Of a stretch of DNA of 64,000 nt, positions 35,507 to 47,195 are shown one piece after another. The notes below the pieces were generated by a model that was not told where the DNA came from, did no database searches, and saw nothing but the letters and a program-made list of their open reading frames with translations. The position numbers were made by a program, and so were the translations under genes. Position 1 is the first letter of the stretch, and each line of letters opens with the position of its first letter. Origin of the DNA: Ceratodon purpureus. Lineage: Eukaryota > Streptophyta > Bryopsida > Pseudoditrichales > Ditrichaceae. The stretch is from NCBI GenBank assembly GCA_014871385.1, contig CM026428.1, positions 13,704,041 to 13,768,040 on the forward strand, given 5' to 3'.

Positions 35507-35608
35507 CTCCCTCTGTCCCATAATGACTTTCTCATAGGTTCTCTAAAATCTACCTCCATAGGTAGATTTTAGAGAACCTATGAGAAAGTCATTATGGGAC
35601 AGAGGGAG
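35507..35608. mobile_element. Stowaway-like MITE, perfect 49-bp-arm palindrome
   Basis: CTCCCTCTGTCCCATAATGA at the left is exactly mirrored at the right (GGGACAGAGGGAG end). The arms of 49 bp match base for base around a 4-bp centre, and TA lies on both sides (35505-35506, 35609-35610). Stowaway elements of plants begin CTCCCTCCGT and duplicate TA. It sits between two of three GGACACTTCCTTAA repeats. Identity of the arms implies a recent insertion. Confidence 0.9.
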
Positions 35609-36075
35609 TAATAGGAATGGGGCTGACCAAGCATATCCCTATCAGCGGCGGGTCTGGGCCCAGGACACTTCCTTAAATTATAATTTCTTCAGAGTCTGTA
35701 GAGTCTGGAAAAATTTTAACCACTTTCGTGCAAGAGTTGTCAACTTCATCAAATTTCCTCAAATTGGGCGTTTTTCAAATGATAAAAATAGATCATTGGA
35801 GAAGGTCCGAAGGGCACAATATGAACAGTAACCTGGAACCAAGGTTATGGATGCAGTGAACAGTACGTTGAAGCATGGACGGTTGCAGAAATTTAGTGCC
35901 GTGATCGAAATATATAAGTCTGTTTTATTGAGGAATCTGTTGGATAGCCACCATATTCTGAACCACTTCGAGCACCAAATTCTGAACAACAGGTTTTAAA
36001 AAACACGGAATTCTCTACAGAATTCATGGATATCATCTTTTCGGGATACTGATCCGCCGTGCTGAGTGGGACCAA

Positions 36076-36950
36076 AGTTGGGCGGGTATACGGGAATGAA
36101 CCCGGGTAACATCTCAAATAATGGTATCAATAGTAGGTACCCTACCTGCCATGGTATAAGGGTTTTGAAATACCCGTGTCCAACCCTACCTAGGGGGTCT
36201 TAGGGTTTAGGGATACCATGCAAAATACCCGACTGCGCGGGTGCCGTTTGGAGCTGCTCTTGCGGGATACCCGTATTCAAAAATTTCGGTGATTGCAACC
36301 TAGGTAATTAGTGACAGTATTGAAGAAGCTCTGTAGTGGCACATCTAGGCTTCTCACATAGTTAGGTTTGTTGCAGCTTCCCGGTAGTATGTAAAAGAAT
36401 TCACGAACTCAACACTGAGAGATAGATAGAGGAGAAAAATAGTGTACAAGAATGGGAATATTTTCTTTGAGTTGAGGTGCGCGCGCAAGAGAGAGAGAGA
36501 GATGGAAGGAATGGATAGCGGTTTTTTGTAAGCAGTTGAAAGGGGATTTCCTGTTATTGATGTTGTGTGAATGCTTCACCCTATTTATGTGTGCGGATCT
36601 AGGAGGGAGAGATCACAAAATAAACAGCGTAGGTTATCTCTTTAATCAGATACTGAAACACTCTGTGCACTCAAGTTGATCAAACTCAACCTAAATTTTG
36701 TTCAGACTGTGGAGAAATTTGGTCAGATTGTAATACCCGACCATTATATAGGGTTGCACTGGTATTAAAATTCTACTACCATGGTATAGCTACCTGGATG
36801 TCAAAAAAAATCAGAACTGTAATTGATACAAGGCGGATATATGAAATTCAAAAAAACCAATTTATATGTATACCCTTATTTCCATGATTTTGTATTCATC
36901 CATTATATCCACACCCGTGAGTATGACAAAAAACCAATACCCGCCCAACT
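36076..36950. mobile_element. 875-bp TIR element with 14-bp flanking direct repeats
   Basis: Ends AGTTGGGCGGGTAT and ATACCCGCCCAACT are exact inverses. The flanks CTGAGTGGGACCAA at 36062-36075 and 36951-36964 are identical direct repeats. Copy 2 (about 26657) has the unsplit site. Inner parts repeat ATACCCG/CGGGTAT motifs in both orientations. It has no open frame of note and is non-autonomous. The end sequence resembles plant hAT- or Mutator-like ends, but the 14-bp direct repeat fits neither 8 bp nor 9-11 bp well. Confidence 0.75.
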
Positions 36951-37593
36951 CTGAGTGGGACCAACAGCGAGATTCGAGAACATGTCAACCAGCACCAAGC
37001 GAGACAGACGTTCTTTGCACCAAGCTAGACAGTCCATTCAGTATAAATTCAAGCACGAAGGACCATCTTCATATCTTGCAAACTGGTTACGGTGCAACGA
37101 TCCATCGCCGCATTAATGCTGCAGTCGCCTCTCGTCTAGTTTTCCTTCAATCTGTACACAATTCGATACTGCAGCTTTTACTTTCTCTGTAAGCTCATGC
37201 CTTCGATTGAATTGCCGCACTTGGTTTTAATTTACGTTCGGATGAAGTATTGCGCTAACTGCGTTGCGATACGGCTGAGCGCGTCAGTTCAGTGACATTC
37301 GGAGGACATTGTTGTTGTAGTCGTGATTAAGATGGTGATTGTTGGAAGTGCTACTCAGTCATTAACCGATTGTTTACACCTGCTTCCGCTGTCTGCTGTG
37401 AAGGTCGACTTGTCATCGCGTCATAATTGTGAGTGGCCGAGTCTTCATATCCGTCCAATATGAATTCTAGTCCAATTCATATTTGCGTCTTTGACTGTGG
37501 ATGTTTCTGTTGTGGTAGACTAAGAATCGGAGAAGGTGTCGACGAACGAATCATCAACTGGTTCACTGCGAGCGAAAGAGTGCAGACAAAGGT

Positions 37594-37836
37594 ATGGCAG
37601 AAGCAGGAGGAGCTGGAGCTGGAGCGGGAGCAAGCGCTGGCCAAGTAAACGGAGGGGAGCCGCCCATGGTGCCAGTGAACGCAGCGGCTGTGGTGCCAGG
37701 CCCTGCACTTGCTCCACCAGGCCCTGCACAACCAACGTTTAACATCGAAGCAGCGCTGCTGCTGAGTCCTCTCCCTACCAAAAGCAACACCACTTACGAA
37801 ATCCGTGCCAGGATTGATTCGGAGGAAGGGCCATGA
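37594..37836 (+). CDS. Small Ala/Pro-rich ORF, copy 3 of the family
   Basis: ATG 37594 to TGA 37834-37836, 80 residues: MAEAGGAGAGAGASAGQVNG, then PALAPPGPAQPTFNIEAALL, then EIRARIDSEEGP. Compared with copy 1, length differences are multiples of three. The overlapping frame (IGEGVDERIINWFTASERV, then TKVWQKQEELELEREQALAK) is likewise open and ends at AA|GTAAAC, a possible donor. Which frame is translated is undecided, and the function is unknown. Confidence 0.33.
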   Translation: MAEAGGAGAGAGASAGQVNGGEPPMVPVNAAAVVPGPALAPPGPAQPTFNIEAALLLSPLPTKSNTTYEIRARIDSEEGP

Positions 37837-38424
37837 GATTTCTAGAACTGTGAATCGACTGATGTCTTTCGGAGAGCGAATTCTATTGAGTCAGTGTAGA
37901 AGTGTCGCATGAGGGGAACTGGCGAGTAAGTACATGCTCAAGTGCTGTCCCACTAGAGTGTCTGAGCTCTGAATTGAAGTAAGGTGAAACCACCTATCAG
38001 CGGGCACCACCCCATGAGCGTGCCCTAAGATTCTTGGCGAGTAAGTACATGCTCAAGGTGTACCAATAAGTTGGAGTAACAAGTGGTAGCATGGAAGTGA
38101 CTCAAATCAAGAAGAATCAAGTTCTTGGTTTTTGGTACACTTGCACATGGTTTTGGTAACTTTGTAATATTGATTACTAGAACTTTTGCTTTAATATCAT
38201 TGAAAATTTACAAAAAAAATTAAATTTTTTGGATCTATATTCTCTATGGTTGCCCGAGATGTGTGTATTTTTTTTGCACGAACTATATTATTTAAGCATC
38301 AAAAACCCTCTGAAATTGGCAATTTGAGGTGGTGCCACCTGATTTGGTGTTCACTGTCCTTAGACAAAAATCATTCAAATTAGGAGTTTGAACTTTGTTA
38401 TGGAACAAGATCCATATGATCTTA

Positions 38425-38775
38425 ACCCTTAAACGTCAGACCCAGCCCCAGGGGTTGGGTTTAAAGGAATAATTGGAGACAGAAGTTTCATTTCTCAACC
38501 AAATCAAGCGAGACTTGTTGCGTTGGAAAGCTATTGAAAAAGCGATCTAGATTCCAAATTTTTGCCTCATTTGATAGATTGTGGAATCGTTGGTAAGCAA
38601 TCAAAGTTATCAAATTGAACAAGTTTTGAGGTTGGGGCAGCTGAAGTTCAGCAATGCTCCAATGGTACAGTGCTACAGTGGGGCGCTACAGTGCACTGCA
38701 GAGCCATATTTGGGGGAAAAAATATTTAGATTCCGTCTGGGCTGCCAACCACGGACCCAAAATGACGTTTAAGGG
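38425..38775. mobile_element. MITE of the ACCCTTAAACGTCA family, second copy
   Basis: ACCCTTAAACGTCAGACCCA at the left and TGACGTTTAAGGG at the right, with TTA on both sides (38422-38424, 38776-38778). It shares ends and the adjacent GGG-TTGGGT hairpin with 6038-6273 but has a longer centre of 351 bp in total. Confidence 0.75.
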
Positions 38776-38779
38776 TTAA

Positions 38780-41700
38780 GTACCATTAATGTGATATGTA
38801 AGTGATATTTGGGTTGATGTTTAGGTGATGTTTGGATTGATGTTTGGATGATACTCAAGAACATATCTTCTGGAGTTACAAGATTTGAAGATTATGATCT
38901 GAATAATACATCTTCTTTGTAAAGTGATTGCCAAAAGTGAAGAACCATCTGTGAGAATTATGTTCCGTGAGTATTGTGTCAACACTCATGGACGAAAAAA
39001 TGACTCCTCTGAAACACCTGATCCTGAGTTCGACTTGAAATACTGTATTTTTTCTCATAGTTTCTAGAGATCACAATAGCAAGTTCATTCTTATTGGCAA
39101 AAGAGATCATAGACTACATATCTGGTTGAGGGTCATGAGACCCAAGCTTGTTATAAAAAGACTCTTCTGAGCTATGTCTCATTGAAATGTGAAAATCTGG
39201 TTGGTGTCTCTTATGTATTGTGACTCTCAATAAACATCTGGCTGGTGACTCTAATTTGTTGTGTCTCACTAAATTTCACTCACTGAAGTGTCAATATTAA
39301 AGGTAGTCTATTCCACTACCCAACATCATTTCTATGTCAAATTTGGTTAATTAGACATCCACAAGTAAGTACCATAAAACTAAAGTGAAAGAAAAGTAAC
39401 AATCTAGAAGAGGTACTCACAAGTTTCGCCACTCAACCTTTGATTTTATTTCATGTAGTTGTACTTGATTAAATTATCATATAAAATTTGTAGGATTGAA
39501 TTTGTAAGTTTGATACTTCTTCTAACAATATCTTTGATACTGTTCATTCACATTTATTAATAACAAGAAATTTAGTTTAAATTATCAATTGTTATGATTT
39601 GTTTTATCAATTGCAAATTATGACTTTAGTTCTCTTCTTTGAATTTGTTTCAGAAACCATGTACAAAAAGACCCTGAAGTTGCACTTAAATATTAGAAAT
39701 CATGGAAATTTATTGAGGCATAATTTTTTCACTACAGAAATTATTTTAGGAATTCTTCTGTATTTTGGGGATTTAGAATTTTTTTTATTTGCAATGTAAT
39801 CTAATGAGAATTTTATTTTTCTTAAGGATTTTTAAAAACTGTGGAAATAGTGAATCTTTTCCAAAGTGCAGACTGTGCAGTCCTGTATTTTTGAACACCA
39901 ACTAGTGTTGCTCTGTTAGAACCACCATTCCTTCAAATCAACTAAGTGCGATTTATGAACCATACAATGAACAAAATGGTTCATGTTTTTTCTAGACAAT
40001 AGCATGAACAAGGGTGACAGCAAGATTCCAAAAGACAAACGTCTCCTTAGTGAGCATTATCACAAACCACCACATCTTGAGCCTCCATGTTGGTTAAATT
40101 GTGCAATTGGTATGAAAAAAATACACAAAGATGGGAGAATTATTGAGAGTTGTAGTGAGTTTTCTATGAAATTTTGAAATTTTAAAAGCAAAATTTCTAA
40201 TAACCTGTACTACAAGGCTACCAAAACCATGTAGAAGTAAACCCAAAAAAAGGAATCCTCTTGGTTTGAGCTACATTTGAGTTACTGTAAATCATTGGTG
40301 CACCTAGCTTCAGCAATTGGTTGGTCCTTCACAGTTCATGGTGCTGCTACCTTGTGTCGGTTTCAGAATAGTGTCTTCAGTACCCGGCACTGCCCATTCA
40401 CTTGGCCAATTTCCATGTATAGTGTTCATACATTTATGTACACACAGTAAGGTGCAATTAGACAATCAGCAGTTCAAGGCAACTGGCTTTTGAACCATAC
40501 AAATCATAACTTTAGTTTTGAACTCATTTGAGATCCTCATTTTTTATTCCGGCTTCAACTTACAAAGCAGTATATAATAAAGATAGATGAGGGAAATGAG
40601 AAGAAGAATGAAATTAAAAATTAAAAAATATATATATATAAAAAAAATAAAAAAATAAAATAAAAACCCAAAATTGGAAACACTCATGAAGGTACAACAA
40701 TCACAAACCAACCGAAGGTGTTGATTCAACGTGGCATTTACTGCCAAAGAGTTAATCCCTAAAGGCCCTTGAGACCTGATTTGGGTCGCAATACTTTTGG
40801 GCAAGCTATTCTCAGGTTTCGGAATTTAAAACAATAGCTTTTCAATGGCGCAAATTTCAAAGCATTTGGAGTTACAATGCAAAAGTTATGAATTTTAGAA
40901 GAATCTGCTCTAAAGCCGAGTAGCCAATAACCAACGGAAATCTCCCATTTTCTACCCAAGTTGCCTGTCATTCAATAGGGCAAAAAGTGACAAGACAAAT
41001 TTTCAAAGGGTGGGCACTTGCAAAATGATAGGCCCAATATTTTTTCATTAATACACATTTTCATCCATTAGTGAATTTTAAGCTATCCAACCATTTCTAT
41101 CTAAAGAGGTTGCTGAAATTTTTCATCTAAATGACAATTATCTTCTCTTGAGTTTATTTTCATCCAAAATATATTTCATCCATATGAAATGTTTCATCCC
41201 ATCTTCATTTTTCATCCAAATTTAATGAACTTCATTCAGTATCTATGATGTGGCAATGGGTTCATCCACAGGATCCTCTTTTTTCCAAAAATGCCCTTTC
41301 AAATAAAAGCAAAATATACAATTTACACTTCAAAAAATTCTAGAAATTTGAGATCTACTCTGATTGCATTGAATTTTTTCGCGGTTCTTTCCCTTAGCGA
41401 CTTCAACATATCTACCGTTTGGATTTCTAAATGGGTATTTTAAAATTACCCTTTAAGTAGTTTTAATTTTGGACAATGTAAGGCGATTTCAGCACTATCA
41501 CCCCCTTTCATAAAATCAAGTATTTTTTTTCCTTTCCAAGCCCGTATGAGGCTCAAACTTTGTGAGCTTAAACTTATTTTTCATATCTAAGGAAATTGAT
41601 GATCCTCCATAGATCAAATGTGTTTGCAAAGTATAGTTTTTGGCATCAAAACTTCGGTGTACAACTTTCATATAGACTTCAAACGTTATAATCTCGTACT

Positions 41701-42200
41701 CTGTGCGGTGAATTGTCCTCAAAATTGGTATACACCTTTTTGATTAAGTTAATTACAAGATCCAACGGTTGAATATTCAACATTAAGTCTAAATTTAGGA
41801 AACAATAGGTTTCTATCTGTAGGGGTATGTTTTTGGCAGTTTTGACTCCAAAAACACCAAGGGCCTATAGGGGTTAACTTTCAGCTTTGAACAGGTTAGC
41901 AATGCCATGCAACAATTAACAAGTCATGAACAATTCGACAATTCAAGTGAGCTAAAGGAGCACAAACAACTCCAAAAGTACCAGCAAAAACTGCCAAACA
42001 GACTGAAACCCACAGTTACACAACTAATCTCCAAAATGAGTAACACTATGTGACTACTGCAGGCCTGTAATTAACAAGACCAAAACCAGTCAGTGTAAAA
42101 CTTTAAAGCAAGATCAATCAACTTACACTTCAAGTAACCTTATCAAGTAACCAAAACAAGTAACCTGAAAAATTCAGATTTCGGATCAAAGTCGCATTCA
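38780..42200. other. AT-rich intergenic region, one TIR element inside
   Basis: No exon is supported. Small frames lack recognisable domains. Low-complexity A/T tracts lie at about 40610-40670. The element at 40755-41873 is listed separately. Confidence 0.45.
40755..41873. mobile_element. TIR element with ATCCCTAAAGGCCCTTG-type ends
   Basis: TTA-ATCCCTAAAGGCCCTTG at the left and CAAGGGCCTATAGGGG-TTA at the right are inverse with few mismatches over about 17 bp, and TTA flanks both sides. 1119 bp. The TTA duplications link it loosely to PIF/Harbinger-like movers. No transposase frame. Confidence 0.55.
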
Positions 42201-43152
42201 TCAACTCAAAGCTATTTCAAAGCTATTCGAAAAAAAAAAAAAAAAAAAAAAAGGAAAAAAAAAAACAAAAAAAACAAAAAACAAACAAACCTCAGCCGCA
42301 GCGACAAATGAAAAGCTAAGGACTGCCTGTAAACGACACAGCCCTGTCCGGAAGTGCTTCAATAGCAACGCAGAACGTCCTCCCGACACACAGCGTGCAT
42401 CGAATCCCTTCGCAGAATCACTCCCGACCAACTCAAAGAAAGCTTTGCAAAACGAGAGAGAGAATGCTCTTCCACAAATACGCACAAACAACCCGGGGGA
42501 GAGGGGAGACATGAGAAGACAGTTCAGGAAGCTGCTGAGGGAGCCAACACAAGGAAAGAGAAGCGACAGTCTCCATGAGACAAGAGACATCCACTACCCC
42601 ACTAAAATCCCTAAGACCGATGAGACAGGTCTGAACGCAGGTTATGGAATGTCACACCCATTGCCTACATGGCAAAATACATATGTAATACCCTCTGTAC
42701 ACTAAACACCGGATACATATTACTATACAGCAACAACCCTGAACCGGATTTCCTGTGTGAATAGAAAAGAACTTTTTGGTTGCCCTGGTCTTATGATTTA
42801 CTATGAACATTACATATTGCCAGGTGTGAGCCCACTTATATGTGTTTGATCAGCTTCAATCCGTTTCATACATGATTTTCATATGGAAGTTGGCCTGTAT
42901 TGAAATGACACCAGCATGAGCAACATAGCATCATACCAATGACAAACCTTGACCAAAGAAAGACACAGGCTTTTAGATATTCATAAAACTGTGTGTCTAC
43001 TGCACACAAGCATAGGGCTGAAAATAAACAGAATTCAAAATTAAAATTGAGCTCCCGGAAAGTTCATTGCTTAACAGCAAACTTTACACTTGTGGAGCAC
43101 ATAAAAGCTCCAATATTGTCTTGAGGGTCCAATAAAATAAGACATTTCTAAG

Positions 43153-46100
43153 CTACCGGCCCCGCTGTAGCTTCAAGGTCAGCTCCCGAACAGTTGACAC
43201 GATCCGAGAAAACTCAAAAAACATGTTTGAGTGCTTGCCATCCAGCCCTGTACGAGAGCACCTGTTGTTCCCAGTCAGGTTGTTGCATGGGCTGCCTCCC
43301 ACAATCAGATCAAAACCCTGGTACTTGCACACAAGGTCGAGAAGGACCTCTCTGGTGAGGTGTCGCACATCGTGGTAATCAATGTCCAGAATCCCGGTTT
43401 GCTTCGATGATCCCCACCAAGCCTGGAAGATACGCCGTGGCTCCTTCTCGATCTCAACGCTCACCACAGCGGTCAGCTTGATCCCAACCTTGTGCAGGGC
43501 TACTTCGGCCCCTCCAATACCCGTGAACAGGGACAGAACCTTGATACCATTCGGGTACAGCGGTTTCAGAACCGAGAAGTGGTACGCCACAACGTACACG
43601 GAGAAGCTGTTCCCGAGTGCCTTGTATTTGGCTTGGTTGCCGAGGCAGGGTCTCGAGTGGTCACGATCGAAGCCCAGCATAGCCTGCGATTGTCGCCACC
43701 ACACAAATCTGTTAAACTCATAGATTCAAAGCTTTCAATCTATGGTATCTGCAGTGGAACAACTGAAACCTCCGGAGTGCACATCAAACAGTACTCACGG
43801 ATCTTTAGATATAGTAACTCTGTTCAGGTCACTCACTGGTCACCTAAAGTTCACGTAATCTAAGTACCTCAATCTCGTTGGCCTCAACGGGAGTTGCCAG
43901 GTTTGGTGAGGTCCAAACAAGGTTCCACTTCGAGCAGAGACGCACCAAGTCCTTCTTCTGCTCATCTGAGAGATTGGGCTCTAGAATTGCACTCCCATCC
44001 GCTACCCCTTGTTGTTTTGCACAGTACTCGCTGCCTCGGACAGTATTGATACAATTCAACTTCGTCCGGTTGTCCCACTCTGGAAAATCACAGAGTATTC
44101 AAATCAAGACACACAACTTCCTCAATCGAACAAAATATCGGAGCACATAACCATCACCATTAACTATAACAATCAACAATATACCTGGCCAAAACGGTTT
44201 GGTCTGGGGGAGCAGCTCCTTGATGGTCATCGGAGGATCTTTGATCATCTTCTTCCTCCCTTCAATTGGCAGGTTGTGTATGTAACCACGAGAACGCCGA
44301 CAGGTGGAGAAGTACATCGCATCTACAAACTCCGGCGCAATGTCGAAAAGATGAGCTTGAATCCTGCTCCACGCACCCTGTGGCATGCTTGCGACATTCT
44401 CAAAGTAGAAGAAGGGAGCTCCTTTCACATCCTCCTTCAAGTGGCGTGACTGCAACGGCATGCCTGGGAGCCCAAACCCAGTCGCCCCCCTATTCCTGAT
44501 CATAGGGAGTCTACAATCCAAGGACAGTTTTAATGTCAGCCACAGATAGCAGCACTCAAACAACAAGCGTTACACCCAACAGATGCCACAAAACCGTAAT
44601 GCTCTAAGCACACAAAACCTGAAGTATTCGCGCTCTTAACCGGCAACGTAAATAACGAAAATAATAATGTACATAGATTTATGTCCGATGTATAAGCCAG
44701 TGCCAGAGATAGAAATCGTACTTCATGAACTTTGCAGGCGATTTCTTCACAGTATTAAGACTTCCCTTTGGACGACCTCTTTGCGCAGGAAGTTTGCCCT
44801 TCCCCATCAAAGGACTCTCAGGCTTACGCTTACCGCCCATGTTGGAGGCGCCCTTTCCTTTTCCTTCAGTAGGAGAGTTCCAATACAGGAATCCCTCCTC
44901 GACGTCACTTTCTTCCCCGCCGTGAACAGAATCATCCTCATCAGAGTCATCAGAGTCGGGAAGAGTGATCGCATCTTCCTGAATATCATGTCACAGCAGA
45001 CCATTATCAAACCCGGATTCATAAGATCCCACACTCTCAAGCCCTTTCAGTAGAAACTTCCCCCAAAAGAGAATCTCCATTGCAACCAGTTCAGTCCCAA
45101 TTACACCCAACAACGAGAGCAGTTCTGGGAAAATCCAATCGACGTTGACGTACCTCAATCAAGTTGTCCATATGGGCAGCGAGAAAATCAACCACTTCTA
45201 CCATATCATCCTGAGTGGCGTTTAACAAAGGAGTGTCTGCAAACCCCCCCAGCAAGACATCAGGAAGTACAAAAAATGCTTAAAATAAACTCATACATCA
45301 GACTGGCAATTACAAGCTTTGGAAGTTTAAAGAGACTTACTACATCTGCTCATGGCCTTTTCAACTGCTGCAGTGGGAAACTGAAACTCTGTGGTCAGCT
45401 TCTGCAGAGTACTGATATCGCCATCCATAAGCAATGTTGGTGCTTCTTGCTCCTGCGTGGACATGTACAGCAGGTACTCCGTGAGCATGTCGGGCTCTAC
45501 TCCTTCCCCAAGCTCCTGTATGGCTCTCTCCACCAGTTCAGGTAAGAATCCAAGATTGTACATGGAAACCCGGAGGCCTTCGTTTGCTAGGTCCACAGAA
45601 TTCGATGGACCTTCTCCCCAGTCGACGTTGCATGGAGTCCTTGCTGGGATTTCAGCGTCAGAATCGGAACTGACCTCGTCCTGACATATCCAAATTATGG
45701 TTTAGAATTCGAATCACAATAGCTAGAATTTAACAGATACAAATATCGCCATTGCTATGAAAGATCCAGAAACATTCAATAAGTGCAATGACACACTCAC
45801 AGTTAGCATTCTTGCGGGTGCCTTCAAAGATGGTCCAGACGCAAGGTTTGGTAAAATCCGAGCCCGCATTTCGGCTATGTCATCTCCCTCTTCTCCATTG
45901 TCCTCTTCGCTCTCTTCTTCGCTCTGTTCTTCGTTCTCTTGATGAGCCATTACCGAGTTGTCCTCGTCAACATGCTGAGGCACCCCCAAGTTGTCGTCCC
46001 CATGCTGAGGCGCCCCCAAGTTGTCGTCGACATGCTGAGGCACCCCCAAGTTGTCGATGACATGCTGAGGTACCTCCTTGTAGTCAAGGATGAACTGCAG

Positions 46101-47195
46101 CAATGCTGAGTCATCTGCGTCTGCGCCTGCAACACGAAGCAAAGAAATTTTTTAGAAGAAGCCTACGGGAAATGAAGAAAGAATACAAAACCAAACAAAA
46201 ACCTTCACATATGGCGAAGTAAATCACTCACCCCGTTGCTTAAAGGCATGATCCACAAGTTCGGTGGAAAAACCCATATCCCGGAAACGCGCCTGTCGAG
46301 CTGAAGGGGATAGTGGAGGTGATGGACGTACTAGAGGAGCCGAAGGCACATCCGGAAGTGGCTCATCTGGAAGTGTTGGTGTAGTTGGAGGAGTGGCAGA
46401 AGGTTCCAACTCTTTCTTGATGGGTCTGTTTAACTGGTACGAGCAACTAGCCCCTGCATCCACCTTCTGATTCACCTTTGCTCGAGGTACTGAGCCCGGC
46501 TCAGCTTTCACTGCTTTCATCTCCTCTTGAACTGAGTCTCCTGCGGCCCGGGAGCTTTCACCTTCATGACGGGTCACAGTATGGTTCTCAGGAACAGGAG
46601 ATTTCTTGAATAGCTTGCAAATGGGATCCTCCCACTGCTCCTCTTCCGCTGCCCCATTTCTCTCCAGCTCTTCGTCACTTGATACCATGTCCTGCAAGCA
46701 CACACGATTGTTTATTTTTAAAATGTCACAAAAAAAACTCTCTTTCAGGCTCATACTAAGAAGGTGAAAGGGCGTTCAGGTTGTTCTCACGTCTGAGAGG
46801 TGCTCTTCGATGCACTCCACTTGCGGAACTAGAGGGTTAGGCAGGCTGATTGCGTAATCAGCAATCCTCTCGATATCGCCCTCAAACTCTGATATCTTCT
46901 GCAGCGCCTGGTCGATCACCTCCGGTGGCAACAGCAGCAGCTCACCCAAAACCTCTCGAACCTGCTTGACTTTTATGCTTGCAAGCTAAACCAAACAAAC
47001 ATACTAGTCAGAACCAATACGTTAAAGCAAGATTAGCTTAAACTAATTTTCATCAGTTCGAAGAAAAGAACATAATGAGAAGACTATGTGTTTAACTAAA
47101 CTTTCTTGGACACAAACAGTCGATATGTAAGCGGCAAACTACGAAACTACCTCCTCCATGGTCGTTTCCTCCTTTACCGATGCTCCGAAACTCAT
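43153..47195 (-). CDS. DRM: Domains rearranged DNA (cytosine-5) methyltransferase (DRM), complete
   Basis: Ten exons on the minus strand: 47195-47151, 46985-46791, 46691-46232, 46126-45801, 45680-45341, 45236-45154, 44978-44722, 44510-44185, 44079-43868 and 43683-43153 (stop TAG). They total 2775 bp, or 924 residues, with GT-AG junctions and matching phases throughout. DRM enzymes perform RNA-directed de novo cytosine methylation in the nucleus. UBA domains lie at about 210-254 (FRDMGFSTELVDHAFKQRG), 378-415 (LGFLPELVERAIQELGEGV) and 432-480. The catalytic half shows the rearranged order: ENV motif (FFYFENVASMP, about 602-612), then motif X (KYKALGNSFSV, 767-777), motif I (LSLFTGIGGAE, 798-808), motif II (VVSVEIE) and motif IV (GGSPCNNLTG) with the catalytic Cys at 881, so activity is expected. 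It is longer than the 600-odd residues usual in flowering plants, because of N-terminal exons 2-3 and a 10-residue repeat in exon 4. Confidence 0.95.
45965..46085 (-). repeat. 30-bp in-frame tandem repeat within the DRM gene
   Basis: Exon 4 encodes four 10-residue units of the form VPQHVDDNLG (VPQHVIDNLG, VPQHVDDNLG, APQHGDDNLG, VPQHVDEDNS), right after the first UBA domain and before a Glu-rich linker. Being a multiple of three, copy-number change would not break the frame. The left DRM gene lacks this exon. Confidence 0.9.

Larger units (their letters stand above)
36020..38200 (+). repeat. Three-copy family, copy 3, split by an 875-bp insertion
   Basis: Matches copy 2 from about 36020 and, after the insertion at 36076-36950, continues through the leader (about 37000-37200), the ORF region and the 3' flank shared with copy 1 (about 38040-38200). 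Near 37921 and 38036 a 21-22-bp sequence (GGCGAGTAAGTACATGCTCAA) occurs twice around a 93-bp segment not seen in the other copies, perhaps a small insertion with its target duplication. Confidence 0.68.

Noticed and set aside
42201-42590. 129-codon minus-strand frame
   Set aside because: Ends in a poly(Phe) stretch from the A-run at 42229-42251; the rest has no domain. Not supported as a gene.
43382-44449. Long plus-strand frames opposite the DRM catalytic exons
   Set aside because: They are antisense shadows of exons with clear methyltransferase motifs on the minus strand.
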